DNA of 64,000 bases. It comes from Sphingomonas paucimobilis NBRC 13935 (GTDB lineage: Bacteria; Pseudomonadota; Alphaproteobacteria; Sphingomonadales; Sphingomonadaceae). Below the pieces are notes generated by a model. The model saw only the letters and a program-made list of their open reading frames with translations. It was not told where the DNA came from and ran no database searches. The DNA lies in NCBI RefSeq assembly GCF_000739895.2, contig NZ_BBJS01000036.1, forward strand, positions 1 to 64,000, given 5' to 3'. Each line of letters starts with the position of its first letter. Positions within the stretch are counted from its first letter, which is position 1. Shown one piece after another: positions 54,468 through 63,154 of this stretch. The position numbers and the translations under genes were made by a program.

Positions 54468-55595
54468 TCAATCGCCGGTCATGCCGATATAGCGTATTAC
54501 GCTGTCGGCTCCGCCGTTGCGGACACGCAGCGAACCGATCCGCGCACCGCTGGCCGATCGGACGATCAGGTTGATGTCGTAATCGCTGCAATATTCCAGC
54601 TGGACCAGGTCGTTCATCGGATTGCCCGGGATCGTGTCCCACACCTCCCCTGTGACGCGCAGGCCCGAGCAGCGGACTGCACGCAAGAACTGGCCGTTGC
54701 GACGCCCGCGCAAGGTGATGTTGCGCAAGGTCACGTTGCGGCAATCGGTGAGATAGGCGGTCGGCCCGTCCTGTGTCGCCGCACCGAAATCCAGATCGGC
54801 ATTGGCGATGGTGATGTCACGTATCTCGCACCCTTGCGCCACGCCATTATTCTGCATCATCAGCGGACAGCCGGTAGGGCCCTGGGTGATCCGCCCCTTG
54901 ATACCGCTAAGCGTCACGTTGCGGATGATCGCCTTGCCGGTCGTCGTGCTCGTGAAGAATTTGATGCACGAGAAGGCCGCGCTGTCGAGCGTCATGCTGG
55001 TCAGCGTGATCCGCTCCATGATCGCATCGATCGATTCATGATTTTCCGACGTGAAGGACAGCGCGTCGTCACCGCTGCGTACGGTGATGTTCGATCCGCT
55101 TACCCGCGTGCAGGCGCCAAAAAAATGCAGGCCATCGGCGCCCGGCCGATTGACCCCGGAGAAAAGCTGCAGGCCATTGAGATGCCCGCCGCTGGAATTC
55201 TTCACCTCCATCCCGAACCCGGTCAGCGGCCCGGCGGTCTTGACGCCAATGACCGTAAAGCCGTCGGTCGCGACGATGCCGAGCCCCTTGCGCGTCGCCC
55301 CCGCCGGATCGGATTCGCCACCGACAAAGGCGCCACCCGCGCCGATGATCGTGACATTGGACAGCCGCTGCCCCGAGCGGTTGGTGAGGCAGTAATGCGT
55401 GCCCACGGCGGGGCCGTGATCATTATAGACGTCGCCCGCGACCAGGATACGCGCGTGGCTGGCATAGCCCAGCCCCGTCGCCAGCAGGCGATGTCCGCCG
55501 GGAGGAATCGTAAAAGCGCTGCGGGTTCTGGCCGCGGCGTCGAGCGCGGTTTGCAGGCTGGTGGTCATGTCGGTCAGGGCCATGGGTGCGGTCAT
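54468..55595 (-). CDS. Right-handed beta-helix protein, GH28/pectate-lyase-like
   Basis: The 375-residue protein has repeated strand-turn units ending in Asn/Val steps, such as LSNVTIIGAGGAFVGGESD, FTVIGVKTAGPLTGFGMEVK and CRNVTLRNITLRGRRN. The pair GADGLHFFGACTRVSGSNIT and VRSGDDALSF parallels the GH28 motifs with catalytic Asp residues. I see no signal peptide, which is odd for a polysaccharide-active enzyme. It could be a depolymerase, an epimerase-like protein or a phage-tail-spike relative. The neighbourhood is a polysaccharide locus a few kilobases away. Confidence 0.7.
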   Translation of the reverse strand: MTAPMALTDMTTSLQTALDAAARTRSAFTIPPGGHRLLATGLGYASHARILVAGDVYNDHGPAVGTHYCLTNRSGQRLSNVTIIGAGGAFVGGESDPAGATRKGLGIVATDGFTVIGVKTAGPLTGFGMEVKNSSGGHLNGLQLFSGVNRPGADGLHFFGACTRVSGSNITVRSGDDALSFTSENHESIDAIMERITLTSMTLDSAAFSCIKFFTSTTTGKAIIRNVTLSGIKGRITQGPTGCPLMMQNNGVAQGCEIRDITIANADLDFGAATQDGPTAYLTDCRNVTLRNITLRGRRNGQFLRAVRCSGLRVTGEVWDTIPGNPMNDLVQLEYCSDYDINLIVRSASGARIGSLRVRNGGADSVIRYIGMTGD

Positions 55596-55738
55596 GCGCT
55601 GCGCTTAAAAACGGACGGCTGAAAAGTTCCACCACCGTCATTCCCAAACCCGACAAAATTACATCATTTTATGCACTTATCTCCCATTTTTGAGGCCGTT
55701 AACATTGCGTCAAGGGAAGCGGCGAAAAGGGGCGGCGC

Positions 55739-56686
55739 ATGCAGAACCCGACCTTTTCCCATGCCCCCCACCCCTATGATCGGCGCCACTATGATCGTCG
55801 CAACGTCCTTCGCCTGATCGCCACCTTTTCGACCGGCGCGCTGCTCGCCGGATGCGGCAGCGGCGGCGGAGACGATTCGATCGTCACACCGCCCGCCGCC
55901 ACCACCCCCGTGCCCGTCGCCTCACCAGGGCACCCACTGAATCTGGCCCTGACGCTTGCCTATCTCGGCGGGCAATATTTCTCCTATGTCGCGCGCGGTG
56001 CACCGCTGCCGAGCGTGCTGACCGGAAACGGTGCGGGGGCGGTGACCGGCGCCCGGCAGATGCGTTTCAACGATTCCTCGATCGCCTGGCTGGCGGCGGA
56101 TCTGGCGGATGACAAGGCAGCCCACGTCACCGCGCTGCGCGGACAGATAGGCGCGTCCGCGCCGGCGCAGCCCGCCATCGACCTGTCGCCGGGCGCATCG
56201 GGTGCGTTTTCGCTCGCCGCCCAGCGCGCCGGGATCGTCGGGTTGGGCCAGGCCTTCGATCCCTATGCCGACGACACTCATTTCCTGATCGGCGCGCTGC
56301 TGATCGAAAATGCCGTGGCGGCAAGCTATCGCCGATTGTTGCTGGTCGAACCGGATTCGGCGAACGGTGCGATGGCGGCGGCGCATCTGGCCGATTCCAT
56401 CTATCATGGCGGGGTGATCCGGGCGCTGCTCGACGACCGTGCCGCCACGACGCCCGCGGTCGATGCGATGCTCGGCCGCATCGGCACGATGCTCGCCACG
56501 CTCGACGGCACGCAAGGCAGCGACCAGATCCTGCCCGGCGGCGATACGAACAGCTCCAACCTGCTCGACGCGGAAGGACGCCCCATCCCCTTTACCCGCA
56601 CCGATCGGCAGGTGCTGAACGCGCTTTACCTCTCCGCCACCGGGCCGGGCGGGTTCCTGCCCCAAGGCGCGGTCGGCATCGCATGA
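55739..56686 (+). CDS. Ferritin-like domain lipoprotein with Tat-like signal
   Basis: A 315-residue protein starts with a leader containing DRRNVLRLIATFSTGALLAGC, which combines a twin-arginine-like motif and a lipobox Cys. The mature part is helical, with LNLALTLAYLGGQYFSYVAR and EN/H-containing segments typical of the ferritin-like family PF13668, often called twin-arginine ferritin-like proteins. Function is unknown. AAGGGG sits 6 bases before ATG 55739. Its end overlaps the convergent phosphopantetheinyl transferase gene by 61 bases. Confidence 0.8.
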   Translation: MQNPTFSHAPHPYDRRHYDRRNVLRLIATFSTGALLAGCGSGGGDDSIVTPPAATTPVPVASPGHPLNLALTLAYLGGQYFSYVARGAPLPSVLTGNGAGAVTGARQMRFNDSSIAWLAADLADDKAAHVTALRGQIGASAPAQPAIDLSPGASGAFSLAAQRAGIVGLGQAFDPYADDTHFLIGALLIENAVAASYRRLLLVEPDSANGAMAAAHLADSIYHGGVIRALLDDRAATTPAVDAMLGRIGTMLATLDGTQGSDQILPGGDTNSSNLLDAEGRPIPFTRTDRQVLNALYLSATGPGGFLPQGAVGIA

Positions 56687-57234
56687 TGGGCAACGGCACA
56701 CAGCGTCTCACCCCGGCGGTACAGGGCAAAATCCCATCCATCGCTGGGCCAGGGCGTCTTCAGCACGATCCGCCCGCCCCGTCCGTGAAAGACAAGGCGA
56801 TCGAGCGGCAGGGCAAGGCCGACGCCTAGCGCCTTGCCATAGGCCTCCCGCAGGACCCACCGACAGGCCAGTTCGATTACCGGGTCCGCCGCCGCGATGA
56901 CGGAATGACGCTCGCTATCGGCCAGCCAGGGATCGTCGACGTTCGCGTTCAGTGCGACACGCGACACCGTCTCCACGTCCAGGCCGATCCGCCCGCCTCT
57001 GGCCCAGGCGACGGCATGGCAAGCCGAGGTGCTGCTCCGGCTGACCACGGTCGCGCGCCCCGCCATCCGCACGGCCGCCGCATCCCGATCTGCGGCGGAT
57101 GGCGCGAGGAGCAGAGTCCGCCCCTTGCCCAGATCAGCCGCCATCGCCTCGCCGCAGGGCACCGTCATCAGGTCGCGCAGGCACAAGGCCAGTGCGCCCT
57201 CCGGCGAGCACGGCGGGTCAGGCCGAGCCAGCAT
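56626..57234 (-). CDS. 4'-phosphopantetheinyl transferase superfamily protein
   Basis: The 202-residue protein has the Sfp-type motifs IGLDVETVSR (Mg-binding Asp and Glu) and CRWVLREAYGKALGVGL (W-x3-EA-x2-KA-x-G). Such enzymes move phosphopantetheine from CoA to carrier proteins. The size suits a minimal Sfp/AcpT-like enzyme. The ATG overlaps the Crp/Fnr gene by 17 bases, so it looks like the last gene of the polysaccharide operon; no carrier-protein gene is visible in the window. Confidence 0.82.
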   Translation of the reverse strand: MLARPDPPCSPEGALALCLRDLMTVPCGEAMAADLGKGRTLLLAPSAADRDAAAVRMAGRATVVSRSSTSACHAVAWARGGRIGLDVETVSRVALNANVDDPWLADSERHSVIAAADPVIELACRWVLREAYGKALGVGLALPLDRLVFHGRGGRIVLKTPWPSDGWDFALYRRGETLCAVAHHAMPTAPWGRNPPGPVAER

Positions 57235-57991
57235 GGCTCGTCGGGTCGATCCGATCGGCGAGCAGCGCCAGCCGGGGAAAATCCTGGATCGTCACCACCC
57301 CGCCGCGGATCAGGGCCAGTTCCTCGCGCCGCATCTGCGACACGATCCGGTTGATATGGACCAGGCTCAACCCCAACAGCTCGCCCAGCGTGTCCTGGGT
57401 CAGCGGCATCGGAAAGGTGCCACCGTGCACGAAGCCGATCACCGACAGCCGGTGATGCAGTTCGAGCAGCAGATGCGCGGTCCGCTGCAACGCGCTTTGG
57501 CACCCCAGGCGGACGATATGGTCGAGCAGCGCCATCTCCTCGCACCGATCGATCGCCGCGAGCGCACGCACGATGCCGGGATGGTCCTGCGGCTCCATCC
57601 GTACCGCCTGCACTAGCCGGGCGATGCCGATCGTGCGCACGGGGGTCAGCGCGATGACAGGGTTCATGGCCAATGGCCGCCGCTCGCCCCGATCACCCAT
57701 CATGTCGCCGGGCAGGAGCACTCCCAGCATCTGGCGGCGGCCGTCGGGTAGGATGCGCGGACGACAAGCCCAGCCGCCGACGATCAGGCGGGGGTGTGGG
57801 CTACCGTCCTCGCGGGGACAGATGCTGGTTCCCGCCGCATGGCTCTTGGGCGGTTCGGCCAGTGACAGAACCAGTTCCACCTCATGGGCGGCAAGGGTGG
57901 CGAAACTGCGCAGGCGATGCAGCAACAATTCGCTGGTGATCGCACGCGGGGCGGGCGCGGGCCGATGGCTGCTCAAAGCAAGACTGCCCAT
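57218..57991 (-). CDS. Crp/Fnr-family transcriptional regulator
   Basis: The 257-residue protein has an N-terminal cyclic-nucleotide-binding-like beta-roll (PDGRRQMLGVLLPGDMMGDR) and a C-terminal winged helix (TQDTLGELLGLSLVHINRIV, SQMRREELALI). It has no FNR-type Cys cluster at the N terminus; the single Cys near residue 60 and others are scattered. The ATG at 57991 comes directly after the stop of the kinase gene. The placement suggests it senses a cell signal to control polysaccharide production, but its ligand is unknown. Confidence 0.88.
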   Translation of the reverse strand: MGSLALSSHRPAPAPRAITSELLLHRLRSFATLAAHEVELVLSLAEPPKSHAAGTSICPREDGSPHPRLIVGGWACRPRILPDGRRQMLGVLLPGDMMGDRGERRPLAMNPVIALTPVRTIGIARLVQAVRMEPQDHPGIVRALAAIDRCEEMALLDHIVRLGCQSALQRTAHLLLELHHRLSVIGFVHGGTFPMPLTQDTLGELLGLSLVHINRIVSQMRREELALIRGGVVTIQDFPRLALLADRIDPTSHAGSA

Positions 57992-57993
57992 GA

Positions 57994-60216
57994 TCAATTC
58001 GCATAATAGGTGTTGTAGGACCCCATGAACTGCGCCGGATCGCCATAGCCGGAACGGGCGAGCGCATGAAGATCGACCCGGCTGAGCGCCACGCCGGTCA
58101 TCTTGACGCCCAGTGTCTGGAGCAGGTGGATCGCCATCTCGACCGCCGCGTCGGGGGTCTTGCGCCAGCGGACCAGTAGCACGGTCGAATCCGCCTTCTT
58201 GGCGACCAGCCGCCCGTCGACCACCGGCAGCACCGGCGAGGCGTCGAAGATCACGACATCGAACCGCGCCTTCAAATCCTCGATCAGCGCGTCGAAGCCC
58301 GCGCCGCCCAACGCCGCCGCACCGCCCAGTCCGGCGCGAACCATGGGCAGGATGGTCAGCGGCGAATCGAGATCGCGGAGCAGTGCCTCATCCAGCCGCG
58401 CCTCGCCCTCCAGCACCTGTTGCAAGCCGACCGCCGGACGCAGGCCCAGGGCATTGGCGATGCTCGGCCGGCGCATATCGGCATCGACCAGCACCACGCT
58501 GACCCCGCTCATCGCGACGATCCGCGCCAGCCCGATCGCGGCGGTGGTCTTGCCCTCATTGGGTAGCGCAGAGGTCAGCGCGATCGTCCGCACCGTTCCG
58601 GCCGCCGCCGATTGCAGGACCGAGGCGGCCAGGTTGCGATACCCCTCCGCATAGGCCGAGCCGCTATGGTCGACCAGCGCACTGATCGGGTCGCTGCCGC
58701 CGATATGGCGCACCGCCGAGTTCAGCGTCGGCAGCCCCGCCAGATAGGGAAGCTGCAACCGTCCCTCGACATCTTCCAGCGTACGGATGCCGCGATCGGT
58801 CCCCTGCCGCATGAAGACCACGCCCAGCCCGATTGCGATCGCCAGCAGCGCGCCGACGAGCATGTTGATCGGCCGGTTGGGCGAACTGGGATGCGTGGGC
58901 AACGCGGCGAGACTGGCGATGCGTGCGTCCGACCGGGTGGAGGCGGCCTGCGCGCCGATCTCGTTCAGTCGGGTCAGCAACAGTGCATAGCTTTGATGCG
59001 CGGTGTCCGAACGGAGTTGAAGCCCGCCCAGCGCGATTGAAGCGACATTGTTGTTCACCACCTGCGATCGCGCACCCGACGCGCTGCCCGCCAGCGAGGC
59101 GGTCCGCCGAGCGGCGACATCGCGCTGCGCCTCCAGATTGGAGATGGTGCGCTTGATCTCGCCTTCGATCTGCGCGTCGATATCGGCGACCTGGCGCTGT
59201 GCGGCCGCAAGCGGGGGATATTTGGGTCCGTACTTGCCGCCCAGATCGGCGGCCTGCGCGCTGACCGTCGCGCGCTGGCTGCGCAGTTGCTGGATCACCG
59301 GCGAGCCCAGCGCCTCGCCCAGATCGTCGCCCTTGGAACCGCGGGCGAGCTGCTGGCGGGCGGTCTGAAGGCGGGCGGTCGCTTCCGCCTCTCCGGCGCG
59401 GGCGAGTGCGACCTGGCCGTCGAGCGAGGATAGCTGCTGCTCGGCGATGGTGCCCCCCTGCACGCTCATCAGATTGTGCGCGACCTTGTAGCGGCCCAGA
59501 TCGCCGTCCGCCTCCTCGACCTCGCGGCGCGCCTCGTCGAGCTGGCCGCGCAGCAACGCGGCGGCGGCGTCCGCGCCTTCGCGCTTCACCGCGCCCGATT
59601 GAGCGACGAATTCCTGCGCATAGCTGTTGACGATCGCGGTCGCGAGCTCGCGGTCGGGATGCTCGAAGGACAGGCTGAGCATGAAGGTCTGCGCATTGCG
59701 ATGCACCTCGATGCCACTTGCCAGCCGATCGATCGCCGCATCACGCCGGGCCGAGGCCGGCAGGGGCGTGGGTGGGCGCTCCAATCCAGGAATCCGCTCG
59801 AGGATCGAGGGGTTGTGGACCAGCGCCTGGAACCGCGCTTCCTCGGCCAATCCCAGCCGGTCGACGACCAGCCCCGCGAGCGTCCGGCTCTTCAGCAATT
59901 CGACCTGCGTATCGACACTGGAATCGGCGGCCGGATCACTGAGGGCACTGGTTCGCTCCGCCCCGATCTGCGCGGGCTGGGGCGCGATGACCAGCGTGGC
60001 GGTCGCCGTATAGCGCGGGGTCTGCAGCCAGCTATAGGCCGCGACCAGCGCCAGGATGCCGCCCGCGACCGCCAGGAACAGCGTGAGATGGCGGCGATAG
60101 GCCTTGATCAGGTCCATGACCCCGTTTTGAGGCAGCGGGCCCCGTTCGACATAGGCGGGTGATGAACGAGCGCCTTCGAAAGTAGCGCTATCGTAACGAA
60201 TCGGCAGGCTGGCCAT
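57994..60216 (-). CDS. Wzc-like polysaccharide co-polymerase / BY-kinase
   Basis: The 740-residue protein combines a Wzz chain-length domain and a tyrosine-kinase domain. The Wzz domain has a helix near LTLFLAVAGGILALVAAYSW, a long coiled periplasmic region and a second helix near INMLVGALLAIAIGLGVVF. The kinase domain has Walker A (SALPNEGKTTAAIGLAR), Walker A' (VVLVDADMRRPS) and Walker B (DVVIFDASPVLPVVDG) motifs. The C terminus is Tyr-rich (GSYNTYYAN), as expected for autophosphorylation. It would control export and chain length with the Wza-like protein. ATG 60216 follows GGGAG; longer frames are antisense. Confidence 0.93.
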   Translation of the reverse strand: MASLPIRYDSATFEGARSSPAYVERGPLPQNGVMDLIKAYRRHLTLFLAVAGGILALVAAYSWLQTPRYTATATLVIAPQPAQIGAERTSALSDPAADSSVDTQVELLKSRTLAGLVVDRLGLAEEARFQALVHNPSILERIPGLERPPTPLPASARRDAAIDRLASGIEVHRNAQTFMLSLSFEHPDRELATAIVNSYAQEFVAQSGAVKREGADAAAALLRGQLDEARREVEEADGDLGRYKVAHNLMSVQGGTIAEQQLSSLDGQVALARAGEAEATARLQTARQQLARGSKGDDLGEALGSPVIQQLRSQRATVSAQAADLGGKYGPKYPPLAAAQRQVADIDAQIEGEIKRTISNLEAQRDVAARRTASLAGSASGARSQVVNNNVASIALGGLQLRSDTAHQSYALLLTRLNEIGAQAASTRSDARIASLAALPTHPSSPNRPINMLVGALLAIAIGLGVVFMRQGTDRGIRTLEDVEGRLQLPYLAGLPTLNSAVRHIGGSDPISALVDHSGSAYAEGYRNLAASVLQSAAAGTVRTIALTSALPNEGKTTAAIGLARIVAMSGVSVVLVDADMRRPSIANALGLRPAVGLQQVLEGEARLDEALLRDLDSPLTILPMVRAGLGGAAALGGAGFDALIEDLKARFDVVIFDASPVLPVVDGRLVAKKADSTVLLVRWRKTPDAAVEMAIHLLQTLGVKMTGVALSRVDLHALARSGYGDPAQFMGSYNTYYAN

Positions 60217-60233
60217 CGTCGATTCTCCCGTTT

Positions 60234-61562
60234 CTATCGTTGAAGGGTCAGCGTCAGTGAGACGCGATGATCGTCGAAATTGGTGACGCCGGACCCGCAG
60301 GTGCAATCCCGCGCGAGATAGCGATAGCCGAGCCGCGCATTCCAATGGTTGCGCGACAGATAGGTCAGGCCCGCATCGGCATAGGGAAGCGAATCCCGCC
60401 GAGGGATGCCGCGATAGGTGTCGCGGTAATAGCCCCCCTCGACCGAGGCGATGAGGTAACGGCGAAGCTCGTGATCCGAGCGCAACGATCCGCCGCGATG
60501 CAAGAAGCCGCCGGTTCCCGGCACGCCGCTGTCCTGAATACTGCTCTCGGCGGTCGCGGTTAGCGTCCACAACCGGGTCGGGAAATAGACGAGCTTGCCC
60601 AGCGCCCCGAGACCTGAAAGCGGACGAATACCGGCCCGATCGAAGTCCTGGCGAATATAGCCGACGCGGACATCGCCGCGCATCAGATCGGTAACCTGGA
60701 AGCTCGACCCGAGATAGACGCCATAGCCCTTGGAATCGCGCGTACCACCAGGTGCGAGGCGGAAATCGACCTTGTTCAGGCTGGCGGCGCCATAAATCGA
60801 AACGGCGGGACTCAGTGCGCGCTCGACCCGCACCAGTGCCTGATAGCGGGTCCGGTCGCGGTCGCGGGTGAACAGCGTGCCGCCGTCCCGCGCAGGCGTA
60901 TCGCGAAAGCGCAGGTCGATGACATCGGCGCGCAAAATGATGCGGGTGTTCGCCTGCTCGATCGTCGCACCCGCATAGCCGTTGAGCGCATTATATTCGA
61001 GCGGCTTGGCCGCCTCGATCGGCGAGTCCGGCGCGAAACGCGGATTGACGAAGCTGCCATAGCTGGCCCCCGCCGCGAGGCTGCTGAGCGCGCCGACCGC
61101 AATGCTGCCTTCCAGCCCCGCCATGCCCTCCTCGGTATTTTCACTGGCATAGGTGGCGAAGCGGCGTAGGTCGGCGCGGCCATAGGCGGTCAGGCGATAG
61201 GGGCCGCCGCTGGTGCGCACCGTCACCTCCGGCCGGACAACCAGAGCGACATCGCTGCGCCGGTCCTCATTGTTGGCGAACAGGTTGGAGGTAAACAGCC
61301 CCCCGACCGACACCGCCGGAAACACATCGAACGCACCGACCGTGACCCCTTGCGCGGTGAAGGCCGGCAATGTCCGGTCGGCGACACCCGTGTCGCGTTC
61401 GCGAGCGAAGACCGAGCGTGCATCGGTCAGCGGCGGCTCGGGCGGCACCTGGACGGTCGGTACATCCTGCAACAGCTGAGCGCCCAGCGGCGCGGTACAG
61501 GCGCCGGCGATCATCAGCGACGCCAGGCGCGACAGCCGCCGAGGCGCGCCGCACAGGATCAA
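60234..61562 (-). CDS. Outer-membrane beta-barrel protein of the polysaccharide locus (BBP2-like)
   Basis: A 442-residue protein starts with a signal peptide (LSRLASLMIAGACTAPLGAQ). The rest is built of alternating amphipathic strands (FPAVSVGGLFTSNLFANNED, LGKLVYFPTRLWTLTATAES) and ends in RVSLTLTLQR. It resembles the putative beta-barrel porin 2 family that often accompanies EPS export genes in sphingomonads. It overlaps the export gene by 4 bases and is 17 bases from the kinase gene, so it is likely an assembly or export component. A Cys pair (CTCGSG) occurs near the end. Confidence 0.8.
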   Translation of the reverse strand: MILCGAPRRLSRLASLMIAGACTAPLGAQLLQDVPTVQVPPEPPLTDARSVFARERDTGVADRTLPAFTAQGVTVGAFDVFPAVSVGGLFTSNLFANNEDRRSDVALVVRPEVTVRTSGGPYRLTAYGRADLRRFATYASENTEEGMAGLEGSIAVGALSSLAAGASYGSFVNPRFAPDSPIEAAKPLEYNALNGYAGATIEQANTRIILRADVIDLRFRDTPARDGGTLFTRDRDRTRYQALVRVERALSPAVSIYGAASLNKVDFRLAPGGTRDSKGYGVYLGSSFQVTDLMRGDVRVGYIRQDFDRAGIRPLSGLGALGKLVYFPTRLWTLTATAESSIQDSGVPGTGGFLHRGGSLRSDHELRRYLIASVEGGYYRDTYRGIPRRDSLPYADAGLTYLSRNHWNARLGYRYLARDCTCGSGVTNFDDHRVSLTLTLQR

Positions 61563-62149
61563 AACCAGCGTTCCTTGATCCGGATGGTGTCGCCCGGCGC
61601 CACCAGCGTCGTCGCGGTGACGGGTTCCGCGACCTCCGCATCCTGGCCGGCATGTTTGATGAAGACCTGCTTGGTCTTGGCGCGATAGGTATAGCCGCCC
61701 GCCTGCGCCACAGCGCCCAGCACGGTCAATCCGTTGGCAAAGGGATATTGGCCGGGTTTGTTGACCTCGCCCAAGATGTAGAAAGGGCGGGTCGACAATA
61801 CTTCGACCGCGACGCGCGGGTCCTTGATATAACCATCGGCCAGCCGTGCAACGATGCGGTCCTGCAACTGGGTGGAGGTCAGGCCGCGCACATCGACCTC
61901 GCCGATCAGCGGCATCGCGATCATCCCCGACCCGGCGATGGTGAACTCGCCACCCAGCGCCGGATCGCCGAACACCACGACCCGCACCCGGTCGCCGCCC
62001 GACAGCACATAATTATAGATGGGAAGCTGCGCCGAAGCGCCGTTCGTGGTCGTGGCGACCTCCTGCCCCGGAGCTACCGCCGGCAGTGCGGTGGCCAGGA
62101 ACAGCGTCATCAGACGGGTCGCAGAATTTCGCGATACGCCACTGGGCAT
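61559..62149 (-). CDS. Wza/GumB-like polysaccharide export protein
   Basis: The 196-residue protein has a signal peptide (LMTLFLATALPAVAPG), a Poly_export domain (LSGGDRVRVVVFGDPALGGE, FTIAGSGMIAMPLIGEVDVR, GLTSTQLQDRIV) and one SLBB-type repeat (RPFYILGEVNKPGQYPFANG). It lacks a lipobox Cys at the signal end. It is shorter than Wza and similar to GumB and the gellan export proteins. GGGAGG precedes ATG 62149. It is the first gene of the minus-strand operon. Confidence 0.92.
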   Translation of the reverse strand: MPSGVSRNSATRLMTLFLATALPAVAPGQEVATTTNGASAQLPIYNYVLSGGDRVRVVVFGDPALGGEFTIAGSGMIAMPLIGEVDVRGLTSTQLQDRIVARLADGYIKDPRVAVEVLSTRPFYILGEVNKPGQYPFANGLTVLGAVAQAGGYTYRAKTKQVFIKHAGQDAEVAEPVTATTLVAPGDTIRIKERWF

Positions 62150-62491
62150 AGGTCCTCCCTTGGCAGTTTCCTGCTGTTTTTATTCCCGACAATCGGTCTT
62201 TCGACTGTACATTTCCGCCAGCTTACCGGGCGGCTTCCCGTCATTCTCTAGTTACAACCGATGGCCCGGCTGCAATCGTCTTCATGGTGACGAATCGTTA
62301 ACCATAATGGACTGGGGAATGGTGCACTGCACTAACCTGATATACACTCTCATTAAAAGATTATGATCGTATTTGTCTTTTGATGTATTTCGATCGATCA
62401 ATGCGACCCTGCCGACATGAAGTCATCAAATGATCGGCGGATAAGTCCGTCCGGTTCGTTGCCGCGCTCATTCCCAGAGCGAGGTGCCATC
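62150..62491. other. AT-rich divergent promoter region of the polysaccharide locus
   Basis: The 342 bases between the export operon and the sugar transferase are markedly AT-richer than the surroundings, especially 62290-62405. They include GTGCA-C-TGCAC (62322-62332), a perfect palindrome around one base. No gene is seen. They likely carry both promoters and regulator sites, but I cannot assign a -10/-35 pair with confidence. Confidence 0.5.
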
Positions 62492-63145
62492 ATGACCGTT
62501 TCCTATATATCCCCCGCGCCCCCATCCCTCTCACGCCCCGGGCTGTTGCAGACGGCGGACGTGATTCTGGCGCTTATCCTGTTGGTCCTGCTGTCCCCGC
62601 TGATGCTGGCCGTGGCGGCGCTGATCGCGCTGGAGAGCGGCGGCGGCACACCCATCTATGGCCATCGCCGTTACGGCAAAGATGGGCGGACCTTCCTATG
62701 CTACAAATTCCGCTCGATGGCGCTGGATGCCGATGCGCGGCTGGCCCGGCTGGTGGCGCATGATCCTGCCGCACGCGCCGAATGGGCGCGCGACCACAAG
62801 CTGCGTCATGATCCGCGCGTCACCCGGATCGGCCGCTTCATCCGCCGCACCAGCCTCGACGAACTGCCGCAGCTGTTCAATATCCTGCGCGGCGAAATGA
62901 GCCTGGTCGGCCCGCGCCCGATCGTGGCGGCCGAAGTGCGGCGCTATGGCCGCCATTTCGTCGATTATTGCTCGGTGCGGCCCGGGATGACCGGCATCTG
63001 GCAGATCAGCGGGCGCAACGACATCGGCTATCGGCGGCGGGTCGCGATGGACTGCCTGATGGCGCGGCGCATGTCGCCCCGACTCTATGCCGAGGTGCTG
63101 ATCGGCACTGCGCGCTGCGTTGTGACCCGCCAAGGTGCCTATTGA
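62492..63145 (+). CDS. Initiating sugar transferase (bacterial sugar transferase family, ExoY/WcaJ-like)
   Basis: The 217-residue protein has one N-terminal membrane helix ([20 protein letters not shown]) and the catalytic core motifs [40 protein letters not shown] followed by GPRP, and [14 protein letters not shown]. It transfers a sugar phosphate to undecaprenyl phosphate as the first step of polysaccharide repeat-unit assembly. ATG 62492 has GAGGTG at good spacing; the upstream in-frame ATG at 62417 adds 25 residues. It is divergent from the export operon and convergent with a glycosyltransferase gene. Confidence 0.92.
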   Translation: MTVSYISPAPPSLSRPGLLQTADVILALILLVLLSPLMLAVAALIALESGGGTPIYGHRRYGKDGRTFLCYKFRSMALDADARLARLVAHDPAARAEWARDHKLRHDPRVTRIGRFIRRTSLDELPQLFNILRGEMSLVGPRPIVAAEVRRYGRHFVDYCSVRPGMTGIWQISGRNDIGYRRRVAMDCLMARRMSPRLYAEVLIGTARCVVTRQGAY

Positions 63146-63154
63146 AGTGGGCGC

